NCBI RefSeq assembly: GCF_008795955.1
Contig: NZ_VMHN01000005.1
Location: 1 to 64,000 of the forward strand
Reading direction: 5' to 3'
Length of the DNA stretch: 64,000 bases
From: Marinobacter denitrificans
GTDB lineage: Bacteria; Pseudomonadota; Gammaproteobacteria; Pseudomonadales; Oleiphilaceae
This document shows positions 27,068 through 35,572 of this stretch, one piece after another. The position numbers and the translations under genes are program-made. The first letter of the stretch is position 1. Each line of letters opens with the position of its first letter. The notes beneath the pieces are model-generated. The model did not search any database. It saw only the letters and a list, made by a program, of their open reading frames with translations, and was not told the DNA's origin.

Positions 27068-27742
27068 ATGAAAGTGATGCTACTGGGTGCCACCGGCCTG
27101 ACCGGCGGCAAAGTACTGGAAGGACTCCTGACGAGGGAGGAGGTGTCATCGGTGGTGGCGCCGGTGCGCCGGAAACTGCCCGTGAGCCATGCAAAACTCG
27201 AGCAGCACGAAATCGATTTTGACCGCATGGACGAGCACAGCGAATTATTCGCGGTGGATGCGATCATCTGTTGCCTGGGCACAACCATAAAAAAGGCCGG
27301 TTCCCGGGAGCAGTTCCGCAAGGTGGATTTCGGTTATCCCCTGAAAGCGGCCGAGCTTGGTCGGGCAAACGGCGCAAAGGCATTTGCCCTGATGTCGGCC
27401 ATCGCGGCATCGTCGTCCTCCACCGTTTTCTACAACCGGGTGAAAGGTGAGTTGGAAGATGCGGTGAAAGCCCTGGGTTATTCCTGCCTGGCTATCTACC
27501 AGCCCAGTCTTTTGCTGGGCGACAGGGCCGAGCAACGCACCGCCGAAGCTCTGGGCATGAAAGCCATGCCGCTGATCAACCGGGCGCTGATAGGCCCGCT
27601 GGAAAAGTTTCGGGGTATTGAAGCGGCTACCGTGGCCAGTGCGATGGTCAACGAGGTGTGCAGCCTTTCCCGGGACGCTTCCACTGCGTCAGTGGTGCGG
27701 GTACATGAGTACCCGGACATCGTGGCATTGGCACGGGGCTGA
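27068..27742 (+). CDS. NAD(P)-binding Rossmann-fold protein (HTATIP2/TIP30-like)
   Basis: A 224-residue atypical short-chain dehydrogenase. The dinucleotide-binding motif LGATGLTGG lies at about 6-14, and the YxxxK pair is in FYNRVKGELE near residue 120. It resembles NAD(P)H-binding proteins of the TIP30/YbjT-like group, whose substrates are mostly unknown. The start ATG has a GAGGAAG ribosome-binding site. It appears monocistronic, with a terminator overlapping its stop codon. Confidence 0.85.
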   Translation: MKVMLLGATGLTGGKVLEGLLTREEVSSVVAPVRRKLPVSHAKLEQHEIDFDRMDEHSELFAVDAIICCLGTTIKKAGSREQFRKVDFGYPLKAAELGRANGAKAFALMSAIAASSSSTVFYNRVKGELEDAVKALGYSCLAIYQPSLLLGDRAEQRTAEALGMKAMPLINRALIGPLEKFRGIEAATVASAMVNEVCSLSRDASTASVVRVHEYPDIVALARG

Positions 27743-27772
27743 GCGTCAGCCCCGGCGCTTTCATTTCTTTGC
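27735..27772 (+). terminator. Terminator overlapping the stop codon of the Rossmann protein gene
   Basis: GGGGCTG (27735-27741) and CAGCCCC (27747-27753) form a 7-bp stem with loop AGCGT, followed by a T-rich stretch. The TGA stop codon lies within the hairpin. Confidence 0.6.
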
Positions 27773-28072
27773 TCGCCCCTTGCGGCAGACTTCCAGTGCC
27801 TTCAGGGCGTCCACTTTCAGGGGCAGCTTGAGTGCCCACTGAATGTCCGTCCTTTCGAACCCGATATCAGACAGTGTCCTGTCCTCCTCATCCAGCAGTG
27901 GCACAAACAGGTGCCGAAAATGATACCGGCGGCGGAAGATCTTTATCCAGAACTCCAGCGTTGCAATGAAAGCCAACGGCGGTGTTGCCGGCATGTACAG
28001 ATCCAGCTCGGGTGGCTTCACCGGGGTATCCGGGCGTAGCCTGGGGCGATGGAATTCCTGCTGATTGCACAT
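27761..28072 (-). CDS. DUF1127 domain protein
   Basis: A protein of about 103 residues. The C-terminal half carries the arginine-rich DUF1127 (YjiS-like) pattern: a tryptophan and basic helix (WIKIFRRRYHFRHL), then LLDEEDRTLSDIGFERTDIQWAL. The N-terminal half is proline-rich. Such small proteins have been linked to RNA binding and to phosphate or carbon metabolism in some bacteria. The frame opens at 28102, but the ATG at 28072 has a good AAGGAGG ribosome-binding site, so it is preferred. It is divergent from a LysR-type regulator that may control it. Confidence 0.82.
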   Translation of the reverse strand: MCNQQEFHRPRLRPDTPVKPPELDLYMPATPPLAFIATLEFWIKIFRRRYHFRHLFVPLLDEEDRTLSDIGFERTDIQWALKLPLKVDALKALEVCRKGRAKK

Positions 28073-28210
28073 CCTGGCGTCCTCCTTCTTAACGATGGGC
28101 ATGTTTCAAGCATGCAACGCCATCTTTGATCAGACAAACGAAAAGATTTAACATGTGTGTTAAGTAAAATTGAACGATCAGAGGTCGGGAGCGGAAGAGA
28201 GGGTCAGGCG

Positions 28211-29101
28211 ATGGACAGTTCGAAGCCGGTGATTACACGCGAGGCTATCCCGCTGCTGGATACCGACGTACTGAGAACCTTTGTGGCGATTGCCGAGAGT
28301 GGAAGCTTCACCCGGGCGGCAAAACAGGTTTTCCGCACTCCCTCGGCCCTGAGCATGCAGATAAAACGGCTTGAGGAGATTCTCGGGCATGTCCTGTTTG
28401 TGCGTGAGGCTCGCCATGTCAGGCTCACGCCTGAAGGTGAAGTGTTGCTGGGCTATGGGCGCCGGCTGCTGCGGTTGAATGAGGAGGCCATACAGCAGTT
28501 CCTGGCGCCCAGCCTGCAAGGCCGGGTCAGTTTCGGTACTTCGGATGATGTGGGCAGCCGCATTCTGCCCAGAGTGCTTGCCCAGTTTGCCCGGTCCTAC
28601 CCGGCTGTGCAGGTAGACGTGGTGGTGGGGTCAAGCCAGCAGAATCTGGAGCGCCTCGATGCCGGCGAACTGGATATGGTATTGATCACCATCGGGAACG
28701 ACGGCCAGGAATGGCGGGGCGAGGTGGTGCACACGGAGCCTTTGGTGTGGGCAGGGCGCGAAGGCGGCATTGCCGCCAATCGTTCACCCTTACCGGTGTC
28801 CCTCGCCAACCACGGCTGTGCCTGGCGCAGGATGGCGCTGAATGCACTGGATGACGCCCATATGTCTTACCGGGTTGCCTATACCTGTGATAATTGTTTC
28901 GGTCAGGAAGCGGCCATGCTGGCGGACCTGGCCGTCGCTCCTTTCCCGGTCAGCCTGGTGCAATCACCCTTGCGAAAGCTGGACAGGGAGGGCCTGCCGG
29001 CATTGCCGGATTATCAGATCGCCCTGGTGCGCAGTGGCAGCAATCCGGTAAACGATGCATTGGCTGGTCATGTAAAAGAGGCGTTCGCTGACTTGAGGTG
29101 A
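28211..29101 (+). CDS. LysR-family transcriptional regulator
   Basis: A regulator of about 296 residues with an N-terminal winged helix-turn-helix (FVAIAESGSFTRAAKQVFRTPSALSMQIKRLEE is spread over the first 60 residues) and a substrate-binding domain of the type II periplasmic fold. The frame opens at a GTG at 28157; the ATG at 28211 with GAGGGTCAGG upstream matches family length. It is divergent from the DUF1127 gene, so one shared intergenic promoter region of about 140 bases is likely regulated by it. The effector is unknown. Confidence 0.88.
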   Translation: MDSSKPVITREAIPLLDTDVLRTFVAIAESGSFTRAAKQVFRTPSALSMQIKRLEEILGHVLFVREARHVRLTPEGEVLLGYGRRLLRLNEEAIQQFLAPSLQGRVSFGTSDDVGSRILPRVLAQFARSYPAVQVDVVVGSSQQNLERLDAGELDMVLITIGNDGQEWRGEVVHTEPLVWAGREGGIAANRSPLPVSLANHGCAWRRMALNALDDAHMSYRVAYTCDNCFGQEAAMLADLAVAPFPVSLVQSPLRKLDREGLPALPDYQIALVRSGSNPVNDALAGHVKEAFADLR

Positions 29102-29117
29102 AGAATCTGAAGTTGCA

Positions 29118-29155
29118 CAAAAAAAGTCCCGGCGCGGAACGCCGGGACTTTTCGG
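29118..29155. terminator. Bidirectional rho-independent terminator
   Basis: AAAGTCCCGGCG (29123-29134) and CGCCGGGACTTT (29140-29151) form a 12-bp stem with loop CGGAA, flanked by an A-run on one side and a T-run on the other. It serves both the LysR gene and the convergent DUF4168 gene. Confidence 0.92.
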
Positions 29156-29173
29156 GTTTGCACTCGCTGACTG

Positions 29174-29554
29174 TTACATCATCTCATCAACGCGCTCACG
29201 GGTTTCAGGATCGCTGTTGTACGCGGTGGCGATGCTGTTGTAGGTCTGGATTTCCATGTTCTCGTCTTCGATGACCTTGACCATTTCGTCATTGGCTTCC
29301 TGTTGGAGCTCCTGAGCTTTGGCCTGGTCATCCGCAGACTCGATCTTCTTCATGTACTCATCGCGGACCTCGTTGATGCCTTTCTGGGCACTTACGAATT
29401 TTTCCAGTTCCTGGTCGTTGAAATCGGTCTGAGGAGCGCTTTGCTCACCCTGCATGGCATTGCTGCCGCTTTGCTGATTCTGATCCTGTGCCAGAACAGG
29501 GCCGGTTGCCAGCAGTGCCAAAGATGCGGTCAGTGAGATCAAAAGCTTGTTCAT
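29174..29554 (-). CDS. Secreted DUF4168 protein
   Basis: A protein of about 126 residues with a typical signal peptide (basic MNKLL start, hydrophobic core, cleavage near VLAQ-DQ). An acidic, glutamine-rich, helical DUF4168 domain follows; relatives are periplasmic proteins of unknown role. The frame extends upstream to 29587, but the ATG at 29554 has AGGAGAG just before it and begins the signal peptide. It is convergent with the LysR gene and shares the terminator at 29118-29155. Confidence 0.85.
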   Translation of the reverse strand: MNKLLISLTASLALLATGPVLAQDQNQQSGSNAMQGEQSAPQTDFNDQELEKFVSAQKGINEVRDEYMKKIESADDQAKAQELQQEANDEMVKVIEDENMEIQTYNSIATAYNSDPETRERVDEMM

Positions 29555-29781
29555 ACGTCTCTCCTTGGTTTGCTCAGTTTGCTTCATTCAAGTGCGGGCG
29601 GATTCACCCGCCTTCTAAGGTTCACTGAGGACGTATCAAGTCCCGTGCCAGTATGAAGTTCTACTGGAAAATCGAATGAAAAGGTAAAATTATCAGTGTC
29701 TTACGGATTTCGGGCAGGTTAACTCCGCTTAACCCGGTTTGTGGCATATCGCCTCATGAGGCGTTGTTGTGTGGCAACGGG

Positions 29782-30576
29782 TCAATACCCGTGAAAACGG
29801 GCGGAGCGCTTGGCCAGAAACGCTGAGACTCCCTCGGCAAAATCTTCGGTTCGGGTCATTTCCAGAAATGCCGCTCGCTCTGCTTCCAGGTGGGCGGCTA
29901 GCTGATTGCCATTGGCCCGATCGGTAAGCCGGCGGAACGCGCCAAAGGCACGGGTCGGTCCGCTGGCAACTTTGCCGGTGACCTCGGTCAACAGATCTTC
30001 ATAGCTGTGCTCCGGGGCATACTCGGTGATCATTCCCCAGTCTTTGGCCTCCGCAGCACTGAGCGTTTTCCCAAGCAACATCAACTCTGCTGCCCGGCCA
30101 GCGCCTATTTTGTGGGCCAGAAACCAGCTGCCACCACAGTCAGGAACAGCACCGATGCCGTTGTAGGCGACCAGAAACCTGGCATCCTCCCGGGCGACCA
30201 CCAGGTCTGACATCAGCGCCAGACTGAGCCCCGCGCCAGCGGCGACGCCCTTGACCGCGGCGATCACCGGCGCATCCAAACTGCGCAGCAGCAGGATGGC
30301 AGGATTGACAGCGTCCAGGATGGCGCTGATGGCATTGCCCGCCTGCTCTGGAGTGCCTGCCATACTGGGTACGTCACCGCCCGCCATAAAGGCACGCCCC
30401 GCCCCTGCCAGAACAACACATCGCACGCCCGATAAGGATTTCAGTCCCTGGACAGCGGCCAGAAAATCCTCCGCCAGGGGCACATTGATCGCGTTCAGGG
30501 CTTCCGGCCGGTTGAAGGTCAGTGTTGCCACACCGGTCTCAGGGGCAAAATCGGTGGTTACCATTTTATCGGCCAT
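29782..30576 (-). CDS. Enoyl-CoA hydratase/isomerase family protein
   Basis: A 264-residue crotonase-fold protein. Oxyanion-hole stretches AGRAFMAGGDVP and GVAAGAGLSLAL are present, while the catalytic region reads AYNGIGAVPDCGGSW. The usual acidic residue in SDLVVAREDARF is present, but only one of the two glutamates of true hydratases is obvious, so isomerase or other activity is possible. It is divergent from the Liv-type transporter operon and may belong to the same catabolic route. A GCCTCATGAGGC palindrome lies at 29751-29762 beyond the stop codon. Confidence 0.85.
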   Translation of the reverse strand: MADKMVTTDFAPETGVATLTFNRPEALNAINVPLAEDFLAAVQGLKSLSGVRCVVLAGAGRAFMAGGDVPSMAGTPEQAGNAISAILDAVNPAILLLRSLDAPVIAAVKGVAAGAGLSLALMSDLVVAREDARFLVAYNGIGAVPDCGGSWFLAHKIGAGRAAELMLLGKTLSAAEAKDWGMITEYAPEHSYEDLLTEVTGKVASGPTRAFGAFRRLTDRANGNQLAAHLEAERAAFLEMTRTEDFAEGVSAFLAKRSARFHGY

Positions 30577-30747
30577 ATCGGATTTTTCTCACGCCATGGT
30601 GCATCTGGAGGTCAATTCCCTGCGTAACGTCATCATCCTGCGTCAGGTAACAGCGTAGAAGCGTTTGCCTAATGTTGCCTGCATGAACTACTTTAAATCT
30701 GGGTCGGGGCGTGCCTCGATGACAATAAAAAAATAAGAATTACAATC

Positions 30748-31563
30748 ATGAGCATCCTTGAAATCAGTAACCTGTCTCTCTCGTTTGGTGGTGTAACGGC
30801 CCTGCAGGATGTCAGCTTCCGCGTGCCCGAAAACACCGTCACGACCATTATCGGCCCCAACGGCGCCGGCAAGACGTCCCTTTTCAACTGCATTTCCGGT
30901 TTCTACAAACCCCAGCAGGGCACGATCAGTTATCAGGGCCAGATACTTTCAGGCGGTATCAAGCCGCCCAAGCGGGCTGCGCTAGGGCTGGCCCGGACTT
31001 TTCAGAACATTGCCCTGTTCCGTGGCATGACCGTACTGGACAACATAAAACTCGGCGCCCACGTTCACATGAAAAGCGGCCTGCTGAGTGCGCTGGCCTA
31101 TTTCGGCCCCGCTCGTCGGGAGGAAATAGCCGTTCGCAAAGATGTCGAGCAGCGAATCATCGATTTTCTGGAAATTGATCATATCCGTCGCCAGCCGGTG
31201 GCGAGCCTCTCCTACGGTTTGCAGAAGCGGGTGGAACTGGCACGGGCCCTGGCCATGCGTCCGAAAGTGCTGATGCTCGACGAGCCGGTGGCCGGCATGA
31301 ACCGGGAGGAAAAAGAGGACATGGCCCGTTTTATTCTGGATATCCGGGAAGAATGGGGCATCACCGTGCTGATGGTGGAACACGACATGGGCATGGTGAT
31401 GGATATTTCCGACCACATTGCGGTGCTCAATTTTGGCCAGGTGATTACCGAGGGTCTGCCGGAGGATGTCCAGAAAAACCCGGAGGTGATCAAGGCCTAC
31501 CTCGGTAACAGTGACATCGACAGCTTACGCAAAAAGCTCAATCCGGAAGGGGAGGCCGCCTGA
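30748..31563 (+). CDS. livG: Branched-chain amino-acid type ABC transporter ATP-binding protein (LivG-like)
   Basis: A 271-residue ATPase with Walker A GPNGAGKTS near 36-44, the signature region SLSYGLQKRVELARAL, Walker B LMLDEPVAG and a VEHDMG switch. It has the longer C-terminus of LivG-type subunits. It pairs with the LivF-like ATPase at 34763 to drive a HAAT-type importer. The stop codon overlaps the livH start (TGATG). The cargo may not be an amino acid, because the operon ends with an acyl-CoA synthetase. Confidence 0.92.
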   Translation: MSILEISNLSLSFGGVTALQDVSFRVPENTVTTIIGPNGAGKTSLFNCISGFYKPQQGTISYQGQILSGGIKPPKRAALGLARTFQNIALFRGMTVLDNIKLGAHVHMKSGLLSALAYFGPARREEIAVRKDVEQRIIDFLEIDHIRRQPVASLSYGLQKRVELARALAMRPKVLMLDEPVAGMNREEKEDMARFILDIREEWGITVLMVEHDMGMVMDISDHIAVLNFGQVITEGLPEDVQKNPEVIKAYLGNSDIDSLRKKLNPEGEAA

Positions 31564-32441
31564 TGGATTGGATGTTCTTTGGTGAAATAAGCCTGGCGGG
31601 CCTCGCCATGGGCGGGCTCTATGCGCTGATTGCCTTGGGCTTTGTCATTATCTACAAGGCAACCCGGGTCATCAATTTCGCCATTGGCGAAATCATGATG
31701 TTTGCGGCCTACCTGTTCCTGGCCTTTGCTGGCGGTATGGAGATGTCGGCCTGGATTGCGCTGCCGCTGGCGGTGATCGGCGGCAGCCTTCTGGGCGGGG
31801 TGATCGAGAAAACCATGATCCGGCCGATGCTGGGGGAATCTCCGATTTCAGTGGTAATGGTGACCATCGGTATTGCCAGTATTCTGGTCGGTCTGGTGGA
31901 GTTTATCTGGACCGCCGATCCACAACTGCTTCCGAGTTTTCTGCCCCGGGAGCCAGTGTTTATCGGTGATCTCTACCTGGCTCCGAAAATCGCCTACGGC
32001 TTCCTGATCGGTGCCGCCGTGCTGATTGTTTACCTGCTCTATTTCCGCTTCTCCCGTGGCGGCGTGGCGTTGCGGGCGACTGCCTCGGACCAGGCCGCAG
32101 CCTATTCCATGGGCATCAACGTGCGCCGGGTATTCAACATGGCCTGGGTATTCGGTTCGCTGGCCGCTTCACTGGCCGGCGTACTGGTGGCGGCTACCGG
32201 TGGTCTCAGTCCGCAGTTCGGGATCATCGGTCTGAGTGTGCTGGTGGTGGTCATTGTCGGTGGCCTGGACAGCATTCTGGGGGCGCTGATTGCCGGCGTG
32301 TTCATCGGCTGGCTGGAAACCGTGGCCGGTGCCTATTTCGGTGGCGAGTACCGGATGCCGGCTACGTTTCTGGTTCTGGCCGTGATTCTTGTTATCCGAC
32401 CCTATGGCCTCTTTGGCACCCACGAAATAGAGCGAGTGTAA
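31563..32441 (+). CDS. livH: ABC transporter permease (LivH-like)
   Basis: A 292-residue inner-membrane permease with about eight hydrophobic segments. It carries the LivH landmarks YALIALGFVIIYKATRVINFAIGE near the N-terminus and a GVVIVGGLDS-like VVVIVGGLDSILGALIAG stretch near 225-242. It overlaps livG by one base and is followed after one base by livM, so the three genes are tightly coupled. Confidence 0.92.
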   Translation: MDWMFFGEISLAGLAMGGLYALIALGFVIIYKATRVINFAIGEIMMFAAYLFLAFAGGMEMSAWIALPLAVIGGSLLGGVIEKTMIRPMLGESPISVVMVTIGIASILVGLVEFIWTADPQLLPSFLPREPVFIGDLYLAPKIAYGFLIGAAVLIVYLLYFRFSRGGVALRATASDQAAAYSMGINVRRVFNMAWVFGSLAASLAGVLVAATGGLSPQFGIIGLSVLVVVIVGGLDSILGALIAGVFIGWLETVAGAYFGGEYRMPATFLVLAVILVIRPYGLFGTHEIERV

Positions 32442-32442
32442 G

Positions 32443-33486
32443 ATGCGTATCGCTGATGCGAAACAGACTTACGAGGCCGATGAGGCGATCTGGACCACCC
32501 AGACCCAGAAGCTCTGGTTTGGCCTGTTCCTGCTGGTACTGCTGGTGTTCCCCTTCATGGCCGATTCCTATCTGCTGTACCTGGGGTGCCTGGTGGGCAT
32601 TGCCGTGATCAGCACCACCGGCCTGAATATCCTCACCGGCTTTACCGGCCTGATTTCCCTGGGCCAGGCCGGTTTCATGGGGGTTGGCGCCTATACCGTT
32701 GCCTGGCTTTCCCTCAACACTGGCTTGCCGTTTCCCGTAACACTGCTGCTGGCAGGGCTCATGGCAGCCGCGGTGGGTATACTGGTGGGCCTGCCTTCAC
32801 TGCGGGTCAAGAAGCTTTATCTGGCAATCGCTACCCTGGCGGCCAGTGTTTTCCTGCATTTCATTTTCGCAGAATGGGAATCGGTCACCGGCGGCATGGG
32901 CGGTCTGAGTCTGGAACCGGCGCATCTGTTCGGGTGGTCGTTCCAGAGCGATTTCATGATGTATTTCATCATCGTACCGCTGGCGGTGCTGATGGTGCTC
33001 GCAGCCGCCAATGTATTCCGCACCCGGATTGGCCGGGCTTTCATTGCCATTCGTGACCGCGATATTTCCGCCGAGATTCTTGGTATTAACCTGTTGCGTT
33101 ACAAGCTGATGTCCTTTGCGCTCAGTTCTTTCTACGCCGGGATAGCCGGAGGCCTGTTCGCCTACTTCTACCGTGTGGTAACGCCGGAGAGTTTTCCGTT
33201 GTCCATGTCCATATTCTACCTTGCGGCGGTGATCGTGGGCGGCATGGGTAACCTGCTGGGGGGCATACTGGGTGCGGCCTTTATGACCCTGGTACCGGAA
33301 GCCCTGAAGTTGCTCACTGCAGCACTGACGCCATTCTATCCAGACGCCCCGGTGTTCATGTCGCCGATGCTGGAGATCATTTTTGGCGCCCTGATTGTGG
33401 GCTTCCTGATTTTCGAACCCCATGGCCTCGCAGAAATATGGCACCGCATCCGCCGTTTCTTTCACCTGTGGCCGTTCAGAAATTAA
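32443..33486 (+). CDS. livM: ABC transporter permease (LivM-like)
   Basis: A 347-residue permease with about eight to ten membrane segments. LivM features include LNILTGFTGLISLGQAGFMGVGAYT near 62-86, the cytoplasmic coupling loop RDRDISAEILGIN, and AAVIVGGMGNLLGG near the C-terminus. It partners LivH to form the membrane channel. The start ATG lies one base after the livH stop codon. Confidence 0.92.
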   Translation: MRIADAKQTYEADEAIWTTQTQKLWFGLFLLVLLVFPFMADSYLLYLGCLVGIAVISTTGLNILTGFTGLISLGQAGFMGVGAYTVAWLSLNTGLPFPVTLLLAGLMAAAVGILVGLPSLRVKKLYLAIATLAASVFLHFIFAEWESVTGGMGGLSLEPAHLFGWSFQSDFMMYFIIVPLAVLMVLAAANVFRTRIGRAFIAIRDRDISAEILGINLLRYKLMSFALSSFYAGIAGGLFAYFYRVVTPESFPLSMSIFYLAAVIVGGMGNLLGGILGAAFMTLVPEALKLLTAALTPFYPDAPVFMSPMLEIIFGALIVGFLIFEPHGLAEIWHRIRRFFHLWPFRN

Positions 33487-33545
33487 CCGTGTTTCAGCGA
33501 CAACCGATGCACCACCAACAACAAGAAGCAGCAAGGAGAAGGAAC

Positions 33546-34754
33546 ATGTTCAGAAACATACTTGAAAAAGGACGCAGGCTCGCCGGGCTTGGCAGTCTGG
33601 TTGCGGCATTAACCGTAACCGCTCCGGCCATGGCGCAGGACAAGGAACCCATCGTGTTCGGTGGCTCCATTCCACTTTCCGGCGTGTTTGCCTTTGCCGG
33701 CATTCACATTCATGCAGGCCTGACGGACTACACGGACTGGATTAACAGCGAGGGTGGCATCAACGGTCATCCGGTAAAGTACGTGATGGAGGATACCGCC
33801 TACGAGGTGGACCGCTCGGTGGCTGCTTTCAAGAAAATTTCCGGCAGTGAATCACCGGCCACCTACTACGGTGATAGCACCGGTTTCATGAAAGCCATTG
33901 CCTCGGAGCTGAACAGCCAGGGCAATACCCTGATGAGTGGCGCGTCCTTTGCCACTGCGCTGACGGATAACGAGCAATACCCGTATCAGTTCATTCCGGG
34001 CCCCAACTACAGCCAGATGTTCGGCATTATTCTGGAGTACATTGCTGACCAGGGTAAGGATGGCGACATGCCGACCGTGGCCTTTGTTTACAGCGATACC
34101 GAGTTTGGCAAGGATCCCATCGAGAATGGCAAGGCACGTGCCGCCGAGCTGGGTATTGAGGTGGTTGAGGACATCGTTACCAAACCCGGTAGCGTAGACG
34201 TGTCGTCTGAAATCCTGAAACTGCGCCGGGTTCGCCCGGATTACGTGGTGTTCCACGGCTACGTTCTGTCGCCGATCAACGAGTTCATGGTGCAGATGCG
34301 TCAGATGGGGCTGGATACCCAGTTCATGGGCACCTTCTGGTCGTCGGACAAGCTGATCATCGACAAGATGGGTGAAGACGCCGACGGCTACATGGGCGTG
34401 ATGCCCTACAACTACTATGACAGCGAAGAAAGCGGGCCAATGCTGGATGCACTCAGGGCACAGGCCGAGAAGAGCGACCCGGAAGCCGGTTACCGTCCCA
34501 CCGGTTACATGCAGGCCTGGTTCAACGCCATGGTGTGGACCGAAGTGGTCAAGCGCACCCTCGACGCTGACAAGGAACTGACCGGTGACAACATGGCCGA
34601 GGCACTGGCCTCCATCGAGGACTGGGATACCGGCGGCATCATCGGCATTCCCGTAACCGTCCGGGACATGTCTTTTCCAGTAGGTCGTATCTGGCGCGTT
34701 AATGCCGAAAAAGGCCGTTACGAGCCGGTATCGGACTGGATCCACCTCGACTGA
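33546..34754 (+). CDS. ABC transporter periplasmic substrate-binding protein (LivK-like)
   Basis: A 402-residue type I periplasmic binding protein with a signal peptide (basic start, hydrophobic core, cleavage near AMAQ-DKEP). The mature start IVFGGSIPLSG is typical. The frame opens upstream at 33438 inside livM, but the ATG at 33546 with AAGGAGAAGGAAC before it begins the signal peptide. The ligand pocket has a SGASFATALTDNEQYPYQF region unlike that of classical leucine-binding proteins. It may bind an aromatic or aliphatic acid, as in other Liv systems next to acyl-CoA synthetases. Confidence 0.9.
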   Translation: MFRNILEKGRRLAGLGSLVAALTVTAPAMAQDKEPIVFGGSIPLSGVFAFAGIHIHAGLTDYTDWINSEGGINGHPVKYVMEDTAYEVDRSVAAFKKISGSESPATYYGDSTGFMKAIASELNSQGNTLMSGASFATALTDNEQYPYQFIPGPNYSQMFGIILEYIADQGKDGDMPTVAFVYSDTEFGKDPIENGKARAAELGIEVVEDIVTKPGSVDVSSEILKLRRVRPDYVVFHGYVLSPINEFMVQMRQMGLDTQFMGTFWSSDKLIIDKMGEDADGYMGVMPYNYYDSEESGPMLDALRAQAEKSDPEAGYRPTGYMQAWFNAMVWTEVVKRTLDADKELTGDNMAEALASIEDWDTGGIIGIPVTVRDMSFPVGRIWRVNAEKGRYEPVSDWIHLD

Positions 34755-34762
34755 GGGGCTGT

Positions 34763-35572
34763 ATGGAAGCCTTACTGGAAATCGATAACATCGAGGTGGT
34801 CTACAACAAGTCGGTACAGGTCCTCCGGGGCCTGTCGCTGCGGGTGCCGGAGGGGGCCATCGTGGCGCTCCTCGGCTCCAACGGTGCCGGCAAGTCCACC
34901 ACGCTGAAGAGTGTCTCCGGCCTGCTGACTCTGGAAGACGGTGAAGTAACCGCCGGGGAAGTCCGTTTCCAGGGCAAGGATGTAAAGGGCACACCGCCCG
35001 AGAAACTGGTACGTAACGGGCTGTTCCATGTAATGGAAGGCCGCCGCGTGTTTGAAGACCTGACGGTGGAAGAGAACCTGGTTGCCGCTACCTATGCACT
35101 CAGTGGCAACAGGCCACCCCTGAGCGACAGCTATGAACTGGTCTATAACTATTTCCCGCGCCTGAAGGAACGTCGAAAACAGCTGGCGGGGTACCTGTCC
35201 GGTGGAGAACAACAGATGCTTGCCCTGGGGCGGGCACTGATCGCACAACCGAAGCTGATCATGCTGGATGAACCTTCGCTGGGTCTGGCGCCGCTGTTGG
35301 TGGAGGAAATTTTTACCATCGTGGCGCGGATCAACCGGGAGCAGGGCACCGCCATTCTGCTGGTAGAGCAGAATGCTGCGGTTTCGCTGGCGATCGCATC
35401 CTACGGTTACATCATGGAAAGCGGCAAGATCGTGATCGACGGGCCGGCGGACAAACTGACCTCAAACGAGGATGTCCGGGAGTTTTACCTCGGGGTGGGT
35501 GGCAAGGAAGGCGAAGCCCGCAGTTACCGTGACATCAAGCACTACAAACGCCGTAAACGGTGGCTTTCATGA
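34763..35572 (+). CDS. livF: Branched-chain amino-acid type ABC transporter ATP-binding protein (LivF-like)
   Basis: A 269-residue ATPase with Walker A GSNGAGKST near 38-46, signature LSGGEQQMLALGRAL, Walker B IMLDEPSLGLAP and a VEQNA switch. The C-terminus has an extra basic tail (HYKRRKRW). It lies eight bases after the binding-protein gene and overlaps the acyl-CoA synthetase start by four bases (ATGA), which ties transport to activation of the cargo. Confidence 0.92.
   Translation: MEALLEIDNIEVVYNKSVQVLRGLSLRVPEGAIVALLGSNGAGKSTTLKSVSGLLTLEDGEVTAGEVRFQGKDVKGTPPEKLVRNGLFHVMEGRRVFEDLTVEENLVAATYALSGNRPPLSDSYELVYNYFPRLKERRKQLAGYLSGGEQQMLALGRALIAQPKLIMLDEPSLGLAPLLVEEIFTIVARINREQGTAILLVEQNAAVSLAIASYGYIMESGKIVIDGPADKLTSNEDVREFYLGVGGKEGEARSYRDIKHYKRRKRWLS

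Noticed and set aside
29751..29762. GCCTCATGAGGC palindrome as a terminator of the enoyl-CoA hydratase gene
   Set aside because: The stem is short with no loop and no T-run follows on the minus strand.
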